A DNA stretch of 62,500 nucleotides from Paenibacillus polygoni (GCF_030263935.1 NZ_CP127162.1:4365001-4427500), one strand, 5' to 3'. Shown: positions 30,232 through 42,198, counted from the stretch's first letter. A program made the numbers and translations. The notes: generated by a model from the sequence alone, not told the origin.

Positions 30232-33200
30232 CTAGTCTACTGAAACTGTTTCAAGAGCTTCTAGGTTTGTTTCGCCATCTTCCGGTTGTGCCAATTTCAC
30301 ACTGCGGTAACGATTCATACCAGTACCAGCCGGAATCAACTTACCAAGAATTACATTCTCTTTCAAACCAAGAAGTTGGTCGACTTTACCTTTGATAGCA
30401 GCATCAGTTAAGACACGTGTCGTCTCTTGGAAGGAAGCTGCAGACAAGAATGAATCTGTTTCAAGGGACGCTTTGGTAATACCAAGAAGTACTGGTTTCG
30501 CCACAGCAGGTTCCTTGTCACTAAGAATTGCATCTTTATTAGCTGCTTCGTATTCATGAGTGTCCACGAAAGATCCTGGAAGCAGTGTTGTATCTCCTGC
30601 ATCCACAATACGGATCTTGCGAAGCATTTGACGAATCATAACTTCAACGTGTTTGTCGTTAATTTCTACACCTTGGTTACGATATACGCGTTGTACTTCT
30701 TGCAAGATGTAGTTTTGAACACCACGAACACCTTTGATTCGAAGCATTTCTTTCGGGTCAATAGAACCGTCTGTAAGCTCGTCGCCCGCTTCAATTTCCA
30801 TACCTTCGCTCACACGCAGGCGGGATCCATAGGTAACAGCATATACTTTCGTTTCTGCTTCCCCTTGGATTTCAATTTCACGGCGGTCTTTTGCTTCACG
30901 GATTTCTTTAACAACACCATCAATTTCACTGATTGTTGCTTGACCTTTAGGATTACGCGCCTCAAAGAGCTCTTGGATACGCGGAAGACCTTGTGTAATA
31001 TCGTCTCCTGCAACACCACCGGTATGGAACGTACGCATTGTAAGCTGTGTTCCTGGTTCACCGATGGATTGAGCAGCGATAATACCAACTGCTTCACCAA
31101 TCTCCACATGTTTACCTGTTGCCAGGTTACGTCCGTAACATTTCTTGCAGACCCCATGACGTGCACGGCAACTAAGCACAGAACGAATCTGCAGCTTTTG
31201 AACACCGGCAGCGACAATAGCTTCTGCTTTATCCGAATCAATTAGCTCATTACGATTAGCAATAACTTCTCCCGTTTCTGGGTGACGAACGGTTTGGAAA
31301 CAGTAACGGCCTTCGATACGATCGTATAGATCCTCGATAACCTCTTTACCGTCTTGAATACGGCTAACCGTAAATCCTTTGTCTGTTCCACAGTCATCTT
31401 CTCGAACAATAACATCTTGCGCTACGTCTACCAGACGACGAGTCAGGTAACCGGAGTCAGCCGTACGAAGTGCTGTATCCGCGAGACCTTTACGCGCACC
31501 GTGAGTGGACAAGAAGTACTCGAGTACTGTCAGACCTTCACGGAAGTTCGATTTGATTGGGAGCTCGATGATACGTCCAGATGGGTTGGCCATCAGTCCA
31601 CGCATACCGCCCAGCTGAGTGATCTGTGATTTGTTACCACGGGCTTTAGAGTCCACCATAAGCATAATGGAGTTAAAGCGATCCATGGATTTCATTAGGA
31701 TATCAGTGATTTCATCTTTTGCTTTGGACCAGATATCAATTACGCGGTCATAACGTTCTTCGTTTGTGATAAGTCCGCGACGATACTGATTCGTAACGAC
31801 AGCAACTTTCTCATCAGATACACGAAGAATCTCATACTTCTCTTCAGGAATGATAACGTCAGATACACCAACAGTAACCCCTGCACGAGTTGAATATGTG
31901 AAACCGAGCTGTTTAATTTTATCCAAAATAACAGATGTTTCTGTTGTATGGTAGACCTCGAAGCAGCGAGCAATAAGGTGACCGAGATAGTCTTTACCAA
32001 CACCATTGGTTTGAGGTGCATTCATGATTGCTTCCTGCAAGTTAGCACCTTTCTCGTATACAAACGAAAACTCAGGTGTACCTTGGATAAGGTTTGCACG
32101 AGTTGCATCATTAATATAAGGGAAGCTGCTAGGGAAAATCTCGTTAAAGATAATCTTACCGATCGTTGTAATCATCATTGCTTCTTGTTGTTTTTCTGTA
32201 AAGCTTGTTTTATTCAGAGCTTTAACTGGAATAGCAACACGAGCATGAAGACCAGCGGATCCACGTTGGTAAGCAGATACTGCTTCGTTAACCGTACGCA
32301 GAATCATACCTGTTCCCTTTTCCTCTTTATTATCCATAGTCAGATAGAAAGAGCCCAGGACCATATCCTGAGATGGAGTTACAACCGGCTTACCATCTTT
32401 AGGGTTCAAGATATTACCTGCTGCAAGCATCAAAAGACGTGCTTCAGCTTGCGCTTCAGCTGACAAAGGTACGTGAACGGCCATTTGGTCACCGTCAAAG
32501 TCGGCGTTATAGGCCGTACATACGAGCGGATGCAAACGAATCGCTTTACCTTCTACAAGAATTGGTTCAAATGCTTGAATACCCAGTCTGTGAAGAGTCG
32601 GTGCACGGTTAAGTAATACTGGATGTTCTTTAATTACTTCTTCAAGAACGTCCCATACTTCCGGACTTACACGCTCAACTTTACGTTTTGCACTCTTGAT
32701 ATTGTGAGCAAGACCTTTGTTCACGAGTTCTTTCATAACAAAAGGTTTAAACAATTCAAGTGCCATATCTTTTGGAAGACCACATTGATACATTTTCAGG
32801 TAAGGACCTACAACGATAACGGAACGACCAGAATAGTCAACCCGTTTACCGAGCAAGTTCTGACGGAAACGACCTTGTTTACCTTTCAGCATATGGCTGA
32901 GAGATTTCAAAGGACGGTTACCAGGACCTGTTACCGGACGACCACGACGGCCATTATCGATAAGAGCATCCACTGCTTCTTGAAGCATCCGTTTTTCGTT
33001 TTGAACGATAATATCCGGAGCACCAAGATCCAAAAGGCGTTTCAAACGGTTATTACGGTTAATAACACGACGGTACAGATCATTCAGGTCTGACGTTGCA
33101 AAACGTCCACCATCGAGCTGAACCATTGGACGAAGCTCAGGAGGAATGACCGGAAGTACATCCATGATCATCCAGTCTGGCTTATTGCCAGAATTACGGA

Positions 33201-33846
33201 AAGCTTCAATTACTTCAAGACGTTTAATCGCACGATTACGACGTTGTCCTTGAGCAGTACGAAGCTCTTCCTTCAAGAATTCAAGTTCTTTTTCAATATC
33301 AAGATCTTGAAGTAGTTTTTTAACTGCTTCTGCACCCATGCCTGCATGAAACCCGTAACCGTATTTTTCACGGTAGCTACGATATTCTTTTTCGGACAAA
33401 AGTTGTTTTCTTTCCAGTGGAGTTTCACCTGGATCAGTAACAACATATGATGCAAAATAGATGATCTCTTCCAAAGATCTCGGAGACATATCTAGAGCCA
33501 GACCCATACGGCTCGGAATGCCTTTGAAATACCAGATATGTGAAACCGGAGCTGCCAGTTCAATATGCCCCATGCGTTCGCGACGCACTTTAGCGCGAGT
33601 TACTTCAACACCACAACGGTCACAAACTACGCCTTTATAACGTACACGTTTGTATTTACCACAGTGACATTCCCAGTCCTTTGTAGGACCAAAAATTTTC
33701 TCGCAGAACAGACCTTCTTTTTCCGGCTTCAACGTACGATAGTTAATCGTCTCCGGCTTTTTCACTTCTCCGCGGGACCAAGAGCGAATTTTTTCCGGCG
33801 ATGCAAGCCCGATTTTCATATATTCGAAATTGTTTACGTCCAACAA
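30232..33846 (-). CDS. rpoC: RNA polymerase beta' subunit
   Basis: The protein has 1204 residues. The N-terminal zinc finger is [19 protein letters not shown]. The catalytic Mg-binding NADFDGD is near residue 450, and a second zinc site is [13 protein letters not shown]. There is no large lineage insertion. The start is the first of two adjacent TTG codons (33844-33846) after AAGGAGGG, giving [13 protein letters not shown] as in B. subtilis. It is 131 bp downstream of rpoB. Confidence 0.98.
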   Translation of the reverse strand: MLDVNNFEYMKIGLASPEKIRSWSRGEVKKPETINYRTLKPEKEGLFCEKIFGPTKDWECHCGKYKRVRYKGVVCDRCGVEVTRAKVRRERMGHIELAAPVSHIWYFKGIPSRMGLALDMSPRSLEEIIYFASYVVTDPGETPLERKQLLSEKEYRSYREKYGYGFHAGMGAEAVKKLLQDLDIEKELEFLKEELRTAQGQRRNRAIKRLEVIEAFRNSGNKPDWMIMDVLPVIPPELRPMVQLDGGRFATSDLNDLYRRVINRNNRLKRLLDLGAPDIIVQNEKRMLQEAVDALIDNGRRGRPVTGPGNRPLKSLSHMLKGKQGRFRQNLLGKRVDYSGRSVIVVGPYLKMYQCGLPKDMALELFKPFVMKELVNKGLAHNIKSAKRKVERVSPEVWDVLEEVIKEHPVLLNRAPTLHRLGIQAFEPILVEGKAIRLHPLVCTAYNADFDGDQMAVHVPLSAEAQAEARLLMLAAGNILNPKDGKPVVTPSQDMVLGSFYLTMDNKEEKGTGMILRTVNEAVSAYQRGSAGLHARVAIPVKALNKTSFTEKQQEAMMITTIGKIIFNEIFPSSFPYINDATRANLIQGTPEFSFVYEKGANLQEAIMNAPQTNGVGKDYLGHLIARCFEVYHTTETSVILDKIKQLGFTYSTRAGVTVGVSDVIIPEEKYEILRVSDEKVAVVTNQYRRGLITNEERYDRVIDIWSKAKDEITDILMKSMDRFNSIMLMVDSKARGNKSQITQLGGMRGLMANPSGRIIELPIKSNFREGLTVLEYFLSTHGARKGLADTALRTADSGYLTRRLVDVAQDVIVREDDCGTDKGFTVSRIQDGKEVIEDLYDRIEGRYCFQTVRHPETGEVIANRNELIDSDKAEAIVAAGVQKLQIRSVLSCRARHGVCKKCYGRNLATGKHVEIGEAVGIIAAQSIGEPGTQLTMRTFHTGGVAGDDITQGLPRIQELFEARNPKGQATISEIDGVVKEIREAKDRREIEIQGEAETKVYAVTYGSRLRVSEGMEIEAGDELTDGSIDPKEMLRIKGVRGVQNYILQEVQRVYRNQGVEINDKHVEVMIRQMLRKIRIVDAGDTTLLPGSFVDTHEYEAANKDAILSDKEPAVAKPVLLGITKASLETDSFLSAASFQETTRVLTDAAIKGKVDQLLGLKENVILGKLIPAGTGMNRYRSVKLAQPEDGETNLEALETVSVD

Positions 33847-33977
33847 GGAGCAACCCTCCTTAACCAAGTCCTAAATTCTAGGTTCTTTCCCCTCTAGCAA
33901 TCGCCAAAACTGCCAAAGGGGAGTAGAGCCTGATGAAAATTCCGGTATTGAGACAAATGACAATGACTATTTATAAA

Positions 33978-36900
33978 TTACTCTGCGCCAACTTCTGAAC
34001 CTTCAAGATTGAGGCTCAGTTTATCGCTAGCAGCATCGTCATCATCATCTGATTCTTTCAAATCAATTTCTTCTTCATCTTTAGTGAGCATCTTAACGTC
34101 CATACCAAGACTTTGAAGCTCTTTAATAAGAACTTTAAAGGATTCTGGAATACCTGGTTCTGGTACATTCTCACCTTTAACGATGGATTCGTAAGTTTTC
34201 ACACGACCAACCACATCATCTGATTTTACAGTAAGGATTTCTTGAAGCGTGTAAGCTGCGCCGTATGCTTCAAGCGCCCATACCTCCATCTCACCGAAAC
34301 GTTGTCCACCAAACTGAGCTTTACCACCCAGCGGCTGTTGCGTAACGAGTGAGTAAGGACCTGTAGAACGAGCATGGATTTTATCGTCAACCATGTGGGC
34401 AAGTTTGATCATATGCATGACACCAACGGTAACTTCACGCTCGAAGCGATCACCCGTACGTCCATCATACAGAACTGTCTTACCGTTACGTTGCATTCCT
34501 GCTTCTTCCATCGTATCAAATACGTCATACTCCGTTGCACCATCAAATACTGGTGTAGCAACATGAATACCTAGTTGCATTGCAGCCATACCCAAGTGAA
34601 CTTCAAGAACCTGACCGATGTTCATACGGGATGGTACACCCAGTGGGTTCAGAACAACTTGAACTGGTGTTCCATCAGGAAGGAAAGGCATATCTTCTTC
34701 TGGAAGAATACGCGCCACGACCCCTTTGTTACCGTGACGTCCTGCCATTTTATCGCCCTCGGAAATTTTCCGTTTTTGCGCGATATAGACACGAACGAGT
34801 TGATTCACACCTGGAGGGAGTTCATCACCATTCTCACGAGTAAACACCTTCACATCGACTACGATACCGTCAGTACCATGTGGGACTCTCAGCGATGTAT
34901 CACGAACTTCACGTGCTTTTTCCCCAAAGATTGCATGAAGGAGACGTTCTTCCGCCGTAAGTTCAGTTACTCCTTTAGGTGTAACTTTACCTACCAAGAT
35001 ATCACCTGCAGCGATCTCGGCACCGATACGGATAATTCCACGTTCGTCTAGATTACGAAGTGCTTCTTCACCGACATTCGGAATGTCACGCGTGATCTCT
35101 TCTGGTCCAAGTTTCGTGTCACGAGCTTCGGACTCATACTCCTCGATATGAATTGATGTATAAACATCTTCTTTAACGAGTTTTTCACTAAGAAGGATCG
35201 CATCCTCATAGTTGTAACCTTCCCAAGTCATAAAGGCTACGACAACGTTACGACCAAGTGCCAGTTCACCCATTTCAGTAGATGGACCATCTGCCAAAAT
35301 GTCGCCAACTTTAACGCGATCGCCAATTTTAGCAATTGGACGTTGGTTAATGCATGTTCCTTGGTTCGAACGCATAAATTTGTGTAATTTATGTTTAACA
35401 AGATCGCCTTTAACTTCTTTACCATCTACCATTTCAATTTTACGAACCCAAATTTCATTGGCAGAAGATCTTTCAATAATCCCGTCATGTTTGGATACAA
35501 TACATACACCGGAATCTTTTGCAGCCTTGTGCTCCATTCCTGTACCTACAAGCGGTGCTTTAGGAATCAGAAGAGGAACAGCCTGCCGCTGCATGTTAGA
35601 TCCCATGAGCGCACGGTTGGAGTCATCGTTCTCAAGGAACGGAATGAGTGCCGTTGCAACGGAAACTACTTGTTTAGGCGATACGTCCATATAGTCAACC
35701 CGATCATTAGGCATGGTTGTAATGTTATCAGACTGTTTATTGTAACGTACAACAACCATATCCTCAGCAAATGAACCATCATCATTTAGCTTCGCATTCG
35801 CCTGAGCGATAACATAGTTATCTTCCTCGTCGGCTGTAACGTAGCGCACTTGATCAGTAACACGTCCTGTTTTAGGATCTACCCAGCGATAAGGAGCCTC
35901 AATAAAGCCGTACTCATTAACGCGAGCAAACGTAGACAAGGAGTTGATCAAACCGATGTTTGGTCCCTCAGGAGTTTCAATTGGACACATACGGCCATAG
36001 TGAGATGGATGAACGTCACGAACTTCAAAGCCAGCGCGCTCACGAGTCAAACCACCCGGTCCGAGTGCGGACAAACGACGTTTGTGGGTAAGTTCACCCA
36101 GCGGGTTCGTTTGATCCATAAATTGAGACAACTGAGAACTACCGAAGAATTCTTTAATGGATGCAATTACAGGGCGAATATTAATGAGTGCCTGTGGTGT
36201 AATTACATTCGCATCTTGGATAGACATTCTTTCACGAACTACACGTTCCATACGGGAAAGACCAATACGGAATTGGTTCTGTAAGAGTTCACCTACAGAA
36301 CGCAGACGACGGTTACCCAAGTGATCGATATCATCTGTATCGCCGATGCCTTGCAGTAAGTTCAAGAAATAACTGATGGAAGAGATAATATCTGCTGGAG
36401 TAATATTCTTCACAGATTTATCAATATTGCTGTTTGCGATCAATTTCACAACTTTTCCATCTTCATTTGGTGAGAACACATCAATCGTTTGAACAGGAAT
36501 ATCATTAGCATCAAGAACACCATTAGCTACATGATAAGTACGCGTTCCAACTCCCTGTTCACTTTCAAGGTATGGAAGAATCTCATCAAGCAAGCGGCGG
36601 TCAACAACTTGACCTGCTTCTGCAATGATCTCCCCAGTGGAAGTATCAATCAGAGACTCAGCTAGACGCTGATTGAACAAACGGTTTTTGATGTGAAGCT
36701 TTTTATTCATTTTGTAACGACCTACGTTAGCAAGGTCATAACGTTTTGGATCGAAGAAGCGAGCTACAAGCAAGCTTTTTGCATTATCCAATGTTGGCGG
36801 TTCGCCTGGACGAAGACGCTCATAAATTTCAATCAGCGCTTTCTCTGTCGAATCCGTATTGTCCTTATCCAGCGTATTCCGGATATACTCGTCATCGCCG

Positions 36901-37529
36901 AGTAGTTCCAAAATTTCTGCGTCTGTACCGAATCCAAGAGATCTAAGTAATACGGTAACAGGGATTTTACGAGTACGATCGATACGAACATAAATAATGT
37001 CCTTCGCATCCATCTCGAGTTCGAGCCAAGCACCACGGTTCGGAATCACTGTTGCTGTATAAGATTTCTTTGCATTCTTATCTATTTTAGTGCTGAAATA
37101 GACGCTAGGGGAGCGAACCAACTGGCTGACAATAACCCGTTCCGCACCGTTAATGATAAACGTGCCTGTTTCCGTCATCAGCGGGAAATCCCCCATGAAT
37201 ACTTCCTGCTCTTTGACTTCGCCCGTTTCCTTATTAATGAGCCGGACCTTAACCCGAAGTGGTGCGGCATAAGTAACGTCGCGTTCCTTCGCGTCGTCTA
37301 CCGTATATTTCGGTTCACCGAGACTGTAGTCGATAAATTCCAATACCAAATTACCGGTAAAATCCTGAATTGGCGAGATGTCCTGGAACATTTCGCGCAA
37401 ACCTTCCTCCAAAAACCATTCGTAAGATTTTTGTTGGATTTCTATCAGGTTCGGAATTTCGAGTATCTCGTTAATTCGTGCATAACTGCGCCGAGTGCGT
37501 CGACCATACTGAACAAGATGTCCTGCCAA
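33978..37529 (-). CDS. rpoB: RNA polymerase beta subunit
   Basis: The protein has 1183 residues. The rifampicin region reads [14 protein letters not shown] and [13 protein letters not shown], with the key Gln, Asp, His and Ser residues unmutated, so no resistance allele is seen. The acidic C-terminal extension (DDDDAASD) is typical of the group. TTG at 37529 gives the family start [10 protein letters not shown] after a GAGGGGTGAG site. The upstream in-frame TTG at 37547 lies before that site and is rejected. A leader of about 330 nt precedes it. Confidence 0.98.
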   Translation of the reverse strand: MAGHLVQYGRRTRRSYARINEILEIPNLIEIQQKSYEWFLEEGLREMFQDISPIQDFTGNLVLEFIDYSLGEPKYTVDDAKERDVTYAAPLRVKVRLINKETGEVKEQEVFMGDFPLMTETGTFIINGAERVIVSQLVRSPSVYFSTKIDKNAKKSYTATVIPNRGAWLELEMDAKDIIYVRIDRTRKIPVTVLLRSLGFGTDAEILELLGDDEYIRNTLDKDNTDSTEKALIEIYERLRPGEPPTLDNAKSLLVARFFDPKRYDLANVGRYKMNKKLHIKNRLFNQRLAESLIDTSTGEIIAEAGQVVDRRLLDEILPYLESEQGVGTRTYHVANGVLDANDIPVQTIDVFSPNEDGKVVKLIANSNIDKSVKNITPADIISSISYFLNLLQGIGDTDDIDHLGNRRLRSVGELLQNQFRIGLSRMERVVRERMSIQDANVITPQALINIRPVIASIKEFFGSSQLSQFMDQTNPLGELTHKRRLSALGPGGLTRERAGFEVRDVHPSHYGRMCPIETPEGPNIGLINSLSTFARVNEYGFIEAPYRWVDPKTGRVTDQVRYVTADEEDNYVIAQANAKLNDDGSFAEDMVVVRYNKQSDNITTMPNDRVDYMDVSPKQVVSVATALIPFLENDDSNRALMGSNMQRQAVPLLIPKAPLVGTGMEHKAAKDSGVCIVSKHDGIIERSSANEIWVRKIEMVDGKEVKGDLVKHKLHKFMRSNQGTCINQRPIAKIGDRVKVGDILADGPSTEMGELALGRNVVVAFMTWEGYNYEDAILLSEKLVKEDVYTSIHIEEYESEARDTKLGPEEITRDIPNVGEEALRNLDERGIIRIGAEIAAGDILVGKVTPKGVTELTAEERLLHAIFGEKAREVRDTSLRVPHGTDGIVVDVKVFTRENGDELPPGVNQLVRVYIAQKRKISEGDKMAGRHGNKGVVARILPEEDMPFLPDGTPVQVVLNPLGVPSRMNIGQVLEVHLGMAAMQLGIHVATPVFDGATEYDVFDTMEEAGMQRNGKTVLYDGRTGDRFEREVTVGVMHMIKLAHMVDDKIHARSTGPYSLVTQQPLGGKAQFGGQRFGEMEVWALEAYGAAYTLQEILTVKSDDVVGRVKTYESIVKGENVPEPGIPESFKVLIKELQSLGMDVKMLTKDEEEIDLKESDDDDDAASDKLSLNLEGSEVGAE

Positions 37530-37698
37530 CTTAAACTCACCCCTCAATGTCTACTCACTTTTAAAAATTTCGTTGCGAACCTCTGTTTGTAACCTTATAA
37601 TGGAACTCATAACAAGATTATCTGATAACAGAGCTGCATATCCACAAATAAAGAAAAGCCCTTAATTCGAATTTTTTCGATAAAAGAGCAACTTGATT

Positions 37699-37732
37699 AG
37701 TGGATGTCCTCTTCATCCCAGAAAAACCCACT
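37699..37732 (-). other. Mutually exclusive hairpins in the rpoB leader
   Basis: The gene-free stretch 37530-37938 holds a promoter at its upstream end and then AT-rich leader. Here two stems compete for the same bases: AGTGG/CCACT (37699-37703 with 37728-37732), and GGATG/CATCC (37702-37706 with 37714-37718). A TCGAATTTTTTCGA near-palindrome lies downstream (37667-37680). No T-run terminator is evident. Confidence 0.4.
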
Positions 37733-37863
37733 TACATATAGTTTGCCCAAAATGTACATATTATACGCCGATCTGCACAGAAATATGCCAAAATAGGCGA
37801 AAAAAAGATTGACATTTTCACAAACTAAAGCTAAGTAGGGCATCTTAATACTGACATTCACTA

Positions 37864-37892
37864 AGAATACCATAACTGATTTGTCAAGTCAA
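37864..37892 (-). promoter_or_regulatory. Sigma-A promoter upstream of rpoB
   Basis: TTGACT (37887-37892) is followed after 17 bp by TATTCT (37864-37869) with an extended TG motif. A second TATAAT occurs at about 37758-37763 without a good -35. Together they suggest rpoBC has transcription of its own besides read-through from rplL. Confidence 0.6.
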
Positions 37893-37938
37893 TAGTTCGA
37901 TTGCATCTTTTTGCAATTATATACTTGCCATCTCTTGG

Positions 37939-38538
37939 TTATTTCTCCGCTCTGAAGATTCGATATCCTTTGTCTTTGGTAACTTCCTCTACATATTTGA
38001 ACATTGAAGAAAGCTTTTCTTTTGCTGAAGGCGCGCCCTGTTTCTTCTGTATCACAATCCACAAAGATCCTCCAACTCTTAGCTGCTCATATGCCTGTTC
38101 AAAAATAGAATGCACGATCTCTTTACCTGCTCGAATCGGTGGATTCGTTAGAATGACATCAAACGTTTGATGCCGCACTGCTTCAAGACGATCGCTTTGT
38201 TTAATCACTGTATTACTACTCACTTGATTTTGAATGGCATTGTGTCTGGCAAGTTCAACAGCTCTTTCATTAATATCAAGCATGGTCACAATCGCATCCG
38301 GAACAAGTTTTGCTGCCGTAATACCGATTGGGCCGTATCCACAACCAACATCAAGAATTGCTTTGGCACCCGTCAAATCCATTGCATTAATCAGGACCCG
38401 ACTACCATAATCCACACCATTCTTCGAAAAAACTCCAGCATCACTTGTCAGTTTTAGTGAAAAACCTCTCAAATCTACTGAAAGCATCTGCCGATCATGA
38501 GCAGTTTCAGGCTTACTGGAATAGTAGTGATCGGACAT
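37939..38538 (-). CDS. Class I SAM-dependent methyltransferase, RsmC-like
   Basis: The protein has 199 residues. The SAM-binding ILDVGCGYGPIGI (about residues 62-74) is followed by the substrate motif DVILTNPPIRAG (NPPI, as in RsmC-type guanine N2 rRNA methyltransferases). The single-domain length matches B. subtilis YbxB, which lies at the same rplL-rpoB position. A 16S rRNA target is likely but not proven. ATG at 38538 follows GAAGGGG. The open frame upstream to 38598 is not supported by a ribosome binding site. Confidence 0.85.
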   Translation of the reverse strand: MSDHYYSSKPETAHDRQMLSVDLRGFSLKLTSDAGVFSKNGVDYGSRVLINAMDLTGAKAILDVGCGYGPIGITAAKLVPDAIVTMLDINERAVELARHNAIQNQVSSNTVIKQSDRLEAVRHQTFDVILTNPPIRAGKEIVHSIFEQAYEQLRVGGSLWIVIQKKQGAPSAKEKLSSMFKYVEEVTKDKGYRIFRAEK

Positions 38539-38627
38539 GATACAAAACCCCTTCTCTACAAAGTACATTAGCATAATAAAAGATACGAGTATCTTCAATT
38601 ATTACCAATCATGCCCCTTCATAACAA

Positions 38628-38656
38628 CAAACCCCTTGATTGCTTCAAGGGGTTTG
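38628..38656 (-). terminator. Hairpin terminator or attenuator after rplL
   Basis: A perfect 12-bp stem (CAAACCCCTTGA / TCAAGGGGTTTG) with a 5-nt loop lies 40 bp after rplL. The following T-tract is broken (TTGTT), so it probably reduces rather than blocks transcription into the methyltransferase and rpoB. Confidence 0.65.
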
Positions 38657-38694
38657 TATGTTAATTTTCCTATTCACTTAAATAGTGAAATGGA

Positions 38695-39060
38695 CTATTT
38701 CAATTCAACAGAAGCGCCAACTTCTTCAAGTTTAGCTTTAACTGTTTCAGCTTCTTCTTTGCTTACTTTTTCTTTCAAAGCTTTAGGAGCGTTGTCTACT
38801 ACTTCTTTAGCTTCTTTCAAGCCAAGACCAGTGATTTCGCGAACTGCTTTGATTACGTTGATTTTGGAAGCACCAGCAGATGTAAGGATTACATCAAATT
38901 CTGTTTGCTCAGCAGCTTCAGCACCGCCAGCAGCGCCACCCATAACAGCTACAGGAGCTGCAGCAGTTACGCCAAATTCTTCTTCGATTGCTTTAACAAG
39001 ATCGTTCAGTTCCAATACAGTCATACCTTTGATTGCTTCCAAGATTTGCTCTTTACTCAT
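38695..39060 (-). CDS. rplL: 50S ribosomal protein L7/L12 (bL12)
   Basis: The protein has 121 residues. The N-terminal dimerisation domain is followed by an Ala/Gly-rich hinge ([15 protein letters not shown]) and the C-terminal factor-binding domain with [23 protein letters not shown]. It forms the stalk with L10 in multiple copies. GGAGGTT precedes the ATG. Confidence 0.98.
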   Translation of the reverse strand: MSKEQILEAIKGMTVLELNDLVKAIEEEFGVTAAAPVAVMGGAAGGAEAAEQTEFDVILTSAGASKINVIKAVREITGLGLKEAKEVVDNAPKALKEKVSKEEAETVKAKLEEVGASVELK

Positions 39061-39115
39061 GGTTGAACCTCCATTATTTTAATTAGTATTTTATATAGCT
39101 TGTTTATTCAAAAAA

Positions 39116-39622
39116 TTAAGCGCCTTGCTCTTCTTTTTGTTCGCCAACTGCTTTAACCGCAAGGGCGAAGTTGCGTACAGGTGCTTGAAGCACGCTGAGG
39201 AGCATAGAAAGAAGACCTTCGCGTGAAGGAAGCTCTGCAAGTGCTTGAACTTCTTCAACACTAACTACACGACCTTCAACTACCCCACCTTTAATTTTCA
39301 AAGCTTCGTTTTTCTTAGCGAAGTCATTCAAAATTTTGGCTGGAGCAACAACATCATCAGTACTGAATGCAATTGCAGTAGGGCCAGTAAGAACTTCATC
39401 AAGTTCAGACAGCTCAGCAGCCGCAGTTGCACGGCGAAGCAATGTGTTTTTCAGTACTTGGAATTCGATTCCTGCTTCACGAAGCTGTTTACGCAGCTCA
39501 GTTACTTGGGAAACGTTTAGACCACGGTAGTCAGCTACAACAGTAGTTGCACTTTCGCGCAATTTAGCTGTTACTACATCAACCGCTTCTTGTTTTGCTT
39601 GGATCACTTTTGCGTTTGCCAA
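39116..39622 (-). CDS. rplJ: 50S ribosomal protein L10 (uL10)
   Basis: The protein has 168 residues, the base of the L12 stalk. It shows [22 protein letters not shown] and KNTLLRRA. The start is TTG at 39622 after AGGAGGTG, which gives the family N-terminus [10 protein letters not shown]. The open frame upstream belongs to the leader. An L10 leader with its own promoter and an attenuator precedes it. Confidence 0.97.
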   Translation of the reverse strand: MANAKVIQAKQEAVDVVTAKLRESATTVVADYRGLNVSQVTELRKQLREAGIEFQVLKNTLLRRATAAAELSELDEVLTGPTAIAFSTDDVVAPAKILNDFAKKNEALKIKGGVVEGRVVSVEEVQALAELPSREGLLSMLLSVLQAPVRNFALAVKAVGEQKEEQGA

Positions 39623-39790
39623 ATTGTACACCTCCTGATAGATTTCTTGCAGATCAGCCAGAAGACCGCCCTGCATCCAGCACCTTCTCTATCATAGAAA
39701 GATTAGGGCTGTAAAAACCGCTTATTCGCGGAAGATTTTCCGTAAGATTTATGAACCAGGAATCAATACGATTCCCGATTCATTTATCCA

Positions 39791-39823
39791 TAAGAAAAGC
39801 CTCCGTAGAATCACGAAGGCTTG
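39791..39823 (-). terminator. Attenuator in the rplJ leader
   Basis: A 10-bp stem (AAGCCTTCGT with ACGGAGGCTT, one wobble) and a 6-nt loop are followed by a short T-rich stretch. It lies directly after the L10 leader and so fits transcription attenuation controlled by the L10-L12 complex. Confidence 0.75.
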
Positions 39824-39824
39824 A

Positions 39825-39960
39825 TAAAGTCATATTGAGCAAAACACTCAAATGATACGTTCTATCATCACACCTCGGTAGGAAATTAAGCTTGTTACAG
39901 CACCTACTGTCTACGGTAAGCATATTCGAATTTAATGGTCAGTCACTAGGACTAAACAAC
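39825..39960 (-). ncRNA. L10 leader RNA
   Basis: The leader contains the characteristic blocks GTAGACAGTAGGTGC, then CCTACCGAGGTGT, which pair (GTAGG/CCTAC), within the rplA-rplJ gap. This is the expected form of the L10 leader of Bacillota, bound by the L10-(L12)4 complex to lower rplJL expression. It is followed by an attenuator and preceded by a promoter. Confidence 0.8.
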
Positions 39961-39966
39961 TTTATC

Positions 39967-39996
39967 AGAATAACAGATTCAGATGACATAAGTCAA
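39967..39996 (-). promoter_or_regulatory. Sigma-A promoter of rplJ-rplL
   Basis: TTGACT (39991-39996) is followed after 18 bp by TATTCT (39967-39972) with an extended TG motif. It lies immediately after rplA and starts transcription at the 5' end of the L10 leader. Confidence 0.65.
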
Positions 39997-40006
39997 CTGG
40001 AAATTA

Positions 40007-40699
40007 TTATTTGAAAGAAGCTGTGCTCACACGCGCACCAGGTCCCATTGTGGAGGACATGCTGATGTTTTTCAGGTAAACACCTTTAGCAGCAGCTGGT
40101 TTCGCACGGTTAAGTGCTTCAACCAAAGCTTTCAGGTTTTCATTCAACTGCTCAGCAGTGAAAGAAGCTTTACCGATTGGCGCATGAATTTGTCCCGCAC
40201 GATCCAGACGGTACTCGATTTTACCAGCTTTAATTTCTTGAACAGCTTTAGTAACATCAAAAGTAACCGTACCAGCTTTCGGGTTAGGCATAAGACCTTT
40301 ACCACCGAGCAGACGACCCAATTTACCTACTTCACTCATCATGTCAGGTGTAGCTACGCAGACATCAAACTCGAACCAACCTTGTTGGATTTTTGTGATC
40401 ATATCTTGATCTCCAACGTAGTCTGCTCCAGCTGCTTCCGCCTCTTTTGCTTTTTCACCTTTTGCAAATACCAATACGCGTTGTGTTTTACCTGTACCAT
40501 GCGGCAAGACAACAACACCACGAACGGCTTGGTCTTGTTTACGAGGGTCTACGCCCAAACGTACTGCAACTTCGATTGTTTCATCGAATTTAGCAGTAGC
40601 TGCCTTTTTGACAAGCTCTACAGCTTCCAAAGGCTCGTAGCTTGCTTCGCTGTCAATCAGCTTAGCAGCTTCAACATATTTCTTACCATGTTTAGCCAT
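40007..40699 (-). CDS. rplA: 50S ribosomal protein L1 (uL1)
   Basis: The protein has 230 residues and two domains. It carries the signature [20 protein letters not shown] and the [14 protein letters not shown] segment. It forms the mobile L1 stalk that releases E-site tRNA and can repress its own operon. ATG at 40699 follows AAAGGAGGA. Confidence 0.97.
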   Translation of the reverse strand: MAKHGKKYVEAAKLIDSEASYEPLEAVELVKKAATAKFDETIEVAVRLGVDPRKQDQAVRGVVVLPHGTGKTQRVLVFAKGEKAKEAEAAGADYVGDQDMITKIQQGWFEFDVCVATPDMMSEVGKLGRLLGGKGLMPNPKAGTVTFDVTKAVQEIKAGKIEYRLDRAGQIHAPIGKASFTAEQLNENLKALVEALNRAKPAAAKGVYLKNISMSSTMGPGARVSTASFK

Positions 40700-40781
40700 G
40701 TTTTTTTCCTCCTTTGTGGTTTTAGCGGATATACCTCCCACAACACAGGCTGCGAATCAGCCTGTGCACGAACACTTGTAA

Positions 40782-41207
40782 TTAGTCTTCGATGGTGATA
40801 CCCATGCTGCGAGCAGTACCCTCTACCATGCGCATTGCGGACTCAACGTTCGCAGCGTTTAGGTCAGGCATTTTTTGCTCAGCAATTTGACGAACAGCGT
40901 CACGTTTTACAGTTGCGACTTTTTTCGTGTTCGGCTCACCGGATCCTTTTTCAAGTTTAGCAGCTACTTTAAGCAATACTGCTGCCGGTGGAGTTTTAGT
41001 GATGAATGTGAAAGAACGATCTTCAAACACCGTAATTTCAACTGGAATGATCAAACCTGCTTGATCAGCAGTACGAGCATTAAATTCTTTACAGAATGCC
41101 ATGATGTTGACACCTGCTTGACCCAATGCTGGACCTACTGGTGGCGCTGGGTTTGCTTTACCTGCAGGAATTTGCAGTTTTACCATTTTAATTACCTTTT
41201 TGGCCAT
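40782..41207 (-). CDS. rplK: 50S ribosomal protein L11 (uL11)
   Basis: The protein has 141 residues. The N-terminal [19 protein letters not shown] contains the thiostrepton-site prolines, unaltered. The C-terminal domain has the RNA-binding [25 protein letters not shown]11 is also needed for RelA/Rel activation. ATG at 41207 follows AAGGAGGTG. Confidence 0.97.
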   Translation of the reverse strand: MAKKVIKMVKLQIPAGKANPAPPVGPALGQAGVNIMAFCKEFNARTADQAGLIIPVEITVFEDRSFTFITKTPPAAVLLKVAAKLEKGSGEPNTKKVATVKRDAVRQIAEQKMPDLNAANVESAMRMVEGTARSMGITIED

Positions 41208-41279
41208 GTAAGACACCTCCTTGCATCAATAGTGGTTAGCGAGCATGTAGCCCTCCCACAGAAACCATAAGCTTGCGCT

Positions 41280-41813
41280 CTATAATTTTTCCACTTGATC
41301 GTAATCGAGCTCAAGCGGGGTTTCCCGTCCAAACATGTTGACGTGAACTTTCAACTTACTCTTCTCAGCCAATATCTCTTCCACGGAGCCCACAAAATTC
41401 GCAAAAGGACCAACTTTAATTCGTACGGATTCCTTAATATCGAATTCAATCTTCGGTTTTGGCTCCACAACACCCATATGCTTCAGAATCTGTTCAACTT
41501 CATCCGGCAATAGTGGCGTGGGCTTCGAACCAGATCCTGTTGATCCAACAAAACCAGTAACTCCCGGAGTGTTGCGAACAACATACCAAGAATCATCAGT
41601 TTGAACCATCTCAACAAGGACATATCCGGGGTAAATCTTACGCATAACGGTTTTTGTCTTACCGTCTTTATTTACCACTTCTTCTTCCATTGGAACAAGA
41701 ACACGGAATATTTTGTCCTCCATGCCCATGGACTCTACGCGTTTTTCCAAATTGGCTTTGACTTTGTTCTCATACCCTGAATAGGTATGAACGACATACC
41801 ATCTTTTTTCCAT
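41280..41813 (-). CDS. nusG: Transcription termination/antitermination factor NusG
   Basis: The protein has 177 residues. The N-terminal NGN domain (RWYVVHTYSGYENKVKANLE) binds the polymerase clamp. The C-terminal KOW domain (VRIKVGPFANFVGSVEEI) binds Rho or S10. Its position between secE and rplK is universal in bacilli. The ATG has a GGTGGCTTG-type weak ribosome binding site. Confidence 0.97.
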   Translation of the reverse strand: MEKRWYVVHTYSGYENKVKANLEKRVESMGMEDKIFRVLVPMEEEVVNKDGKTKTVMRKIYPGYVLVEMVQTDDSWYVVRNTPGVTGFVGSTGSGSKPTPLLPDEVEQILKHMGVVEPKPKIEFDIKESVRIKVGPFANFVGSVEEILAEKSKLKVHVNMFGRETPLELDYDQVEKL

Positions 41814-41835
41814 ATCAAGCCACCTGGGACCCTTC

Positions 41836-42027
41836 TTAAATTATCGCTTCAATCACAGCGGAAATACCGATGTCAAGCACCCAAAAATAAAGCGTAATAA
41901 CAATAACCGTCCCCAAAACAATAAGGGTGTAGTTAGTTAACTCTTTACGATTAGGCCAGCGAACCTTTTTGAGCTCTGCCCAGCTTTCTGAGAAAAAGGA
42001 AAACAGAGACTTGAAACTACGTTTCAC
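41836..42027 (-). CDS. secE: Preprotein translocase subunit SecE
   Basis: The protein has 63 residues. An amphipathic segment (SWAELKKVRWPNRKELTNYT) is followed by one membrane helix (about 36-60), the minimal single-span form. It clamps SecY. The start is GTG at 42027, 8 nt after GGAGGTG. It lies 21 bp after rpmG. Confidence 0.95.
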   Translation of the reverse strand: MKRSFKSLFSFFSESWAELKKVRWPNRKELTNYTLIVLGTVIVITLYFWVLDIGISAVIEAII

Positions 42028-42048
42028 GCCGACTACACCTCCAAATAA

Positions 42049-42198
42049 CTATCTGGTTTCGCGATGAGAAGTCTGCTCGTTACAAAACTTGCAAAATTTC
42101 TTCATCTCCATGCGGTCGGGGTGATTACGCTTGTTTTTAGTCGTTGTGTAATTTCTTTGTTTGCAATTAGTACAAGCCAAAGTAATAATTACCCGCAT
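42049..42198 (-). CDS. rpmG: 50S ribosomal protein L33 (bL33), zinc form
   Basis: The protein has 49 residues, beginning [20 protein letters not shown]. It has a CTNC and CKFC pair, so it is the zinc-binding form. GGAGGTG precedes the ATG. It is the first gene of the rpmG-secE-nusG-rplK-rplA run and directly follows a strong promoter. Confidence 0.95.
   Translation of the reverse strand: MRVIITLACTNCKQRNYTTTKNKRNHPDRMEMKKFCKFCNEQTSHRETR

Noticed and set aside
33978..37529. Possible rifampicin-resistance change in rpoB
   Set aside because: The key Gln, Asp, His, Arg and Ser residues of the rifampicin region are all wild type. The few differences from E. coli are usual in bacilli.
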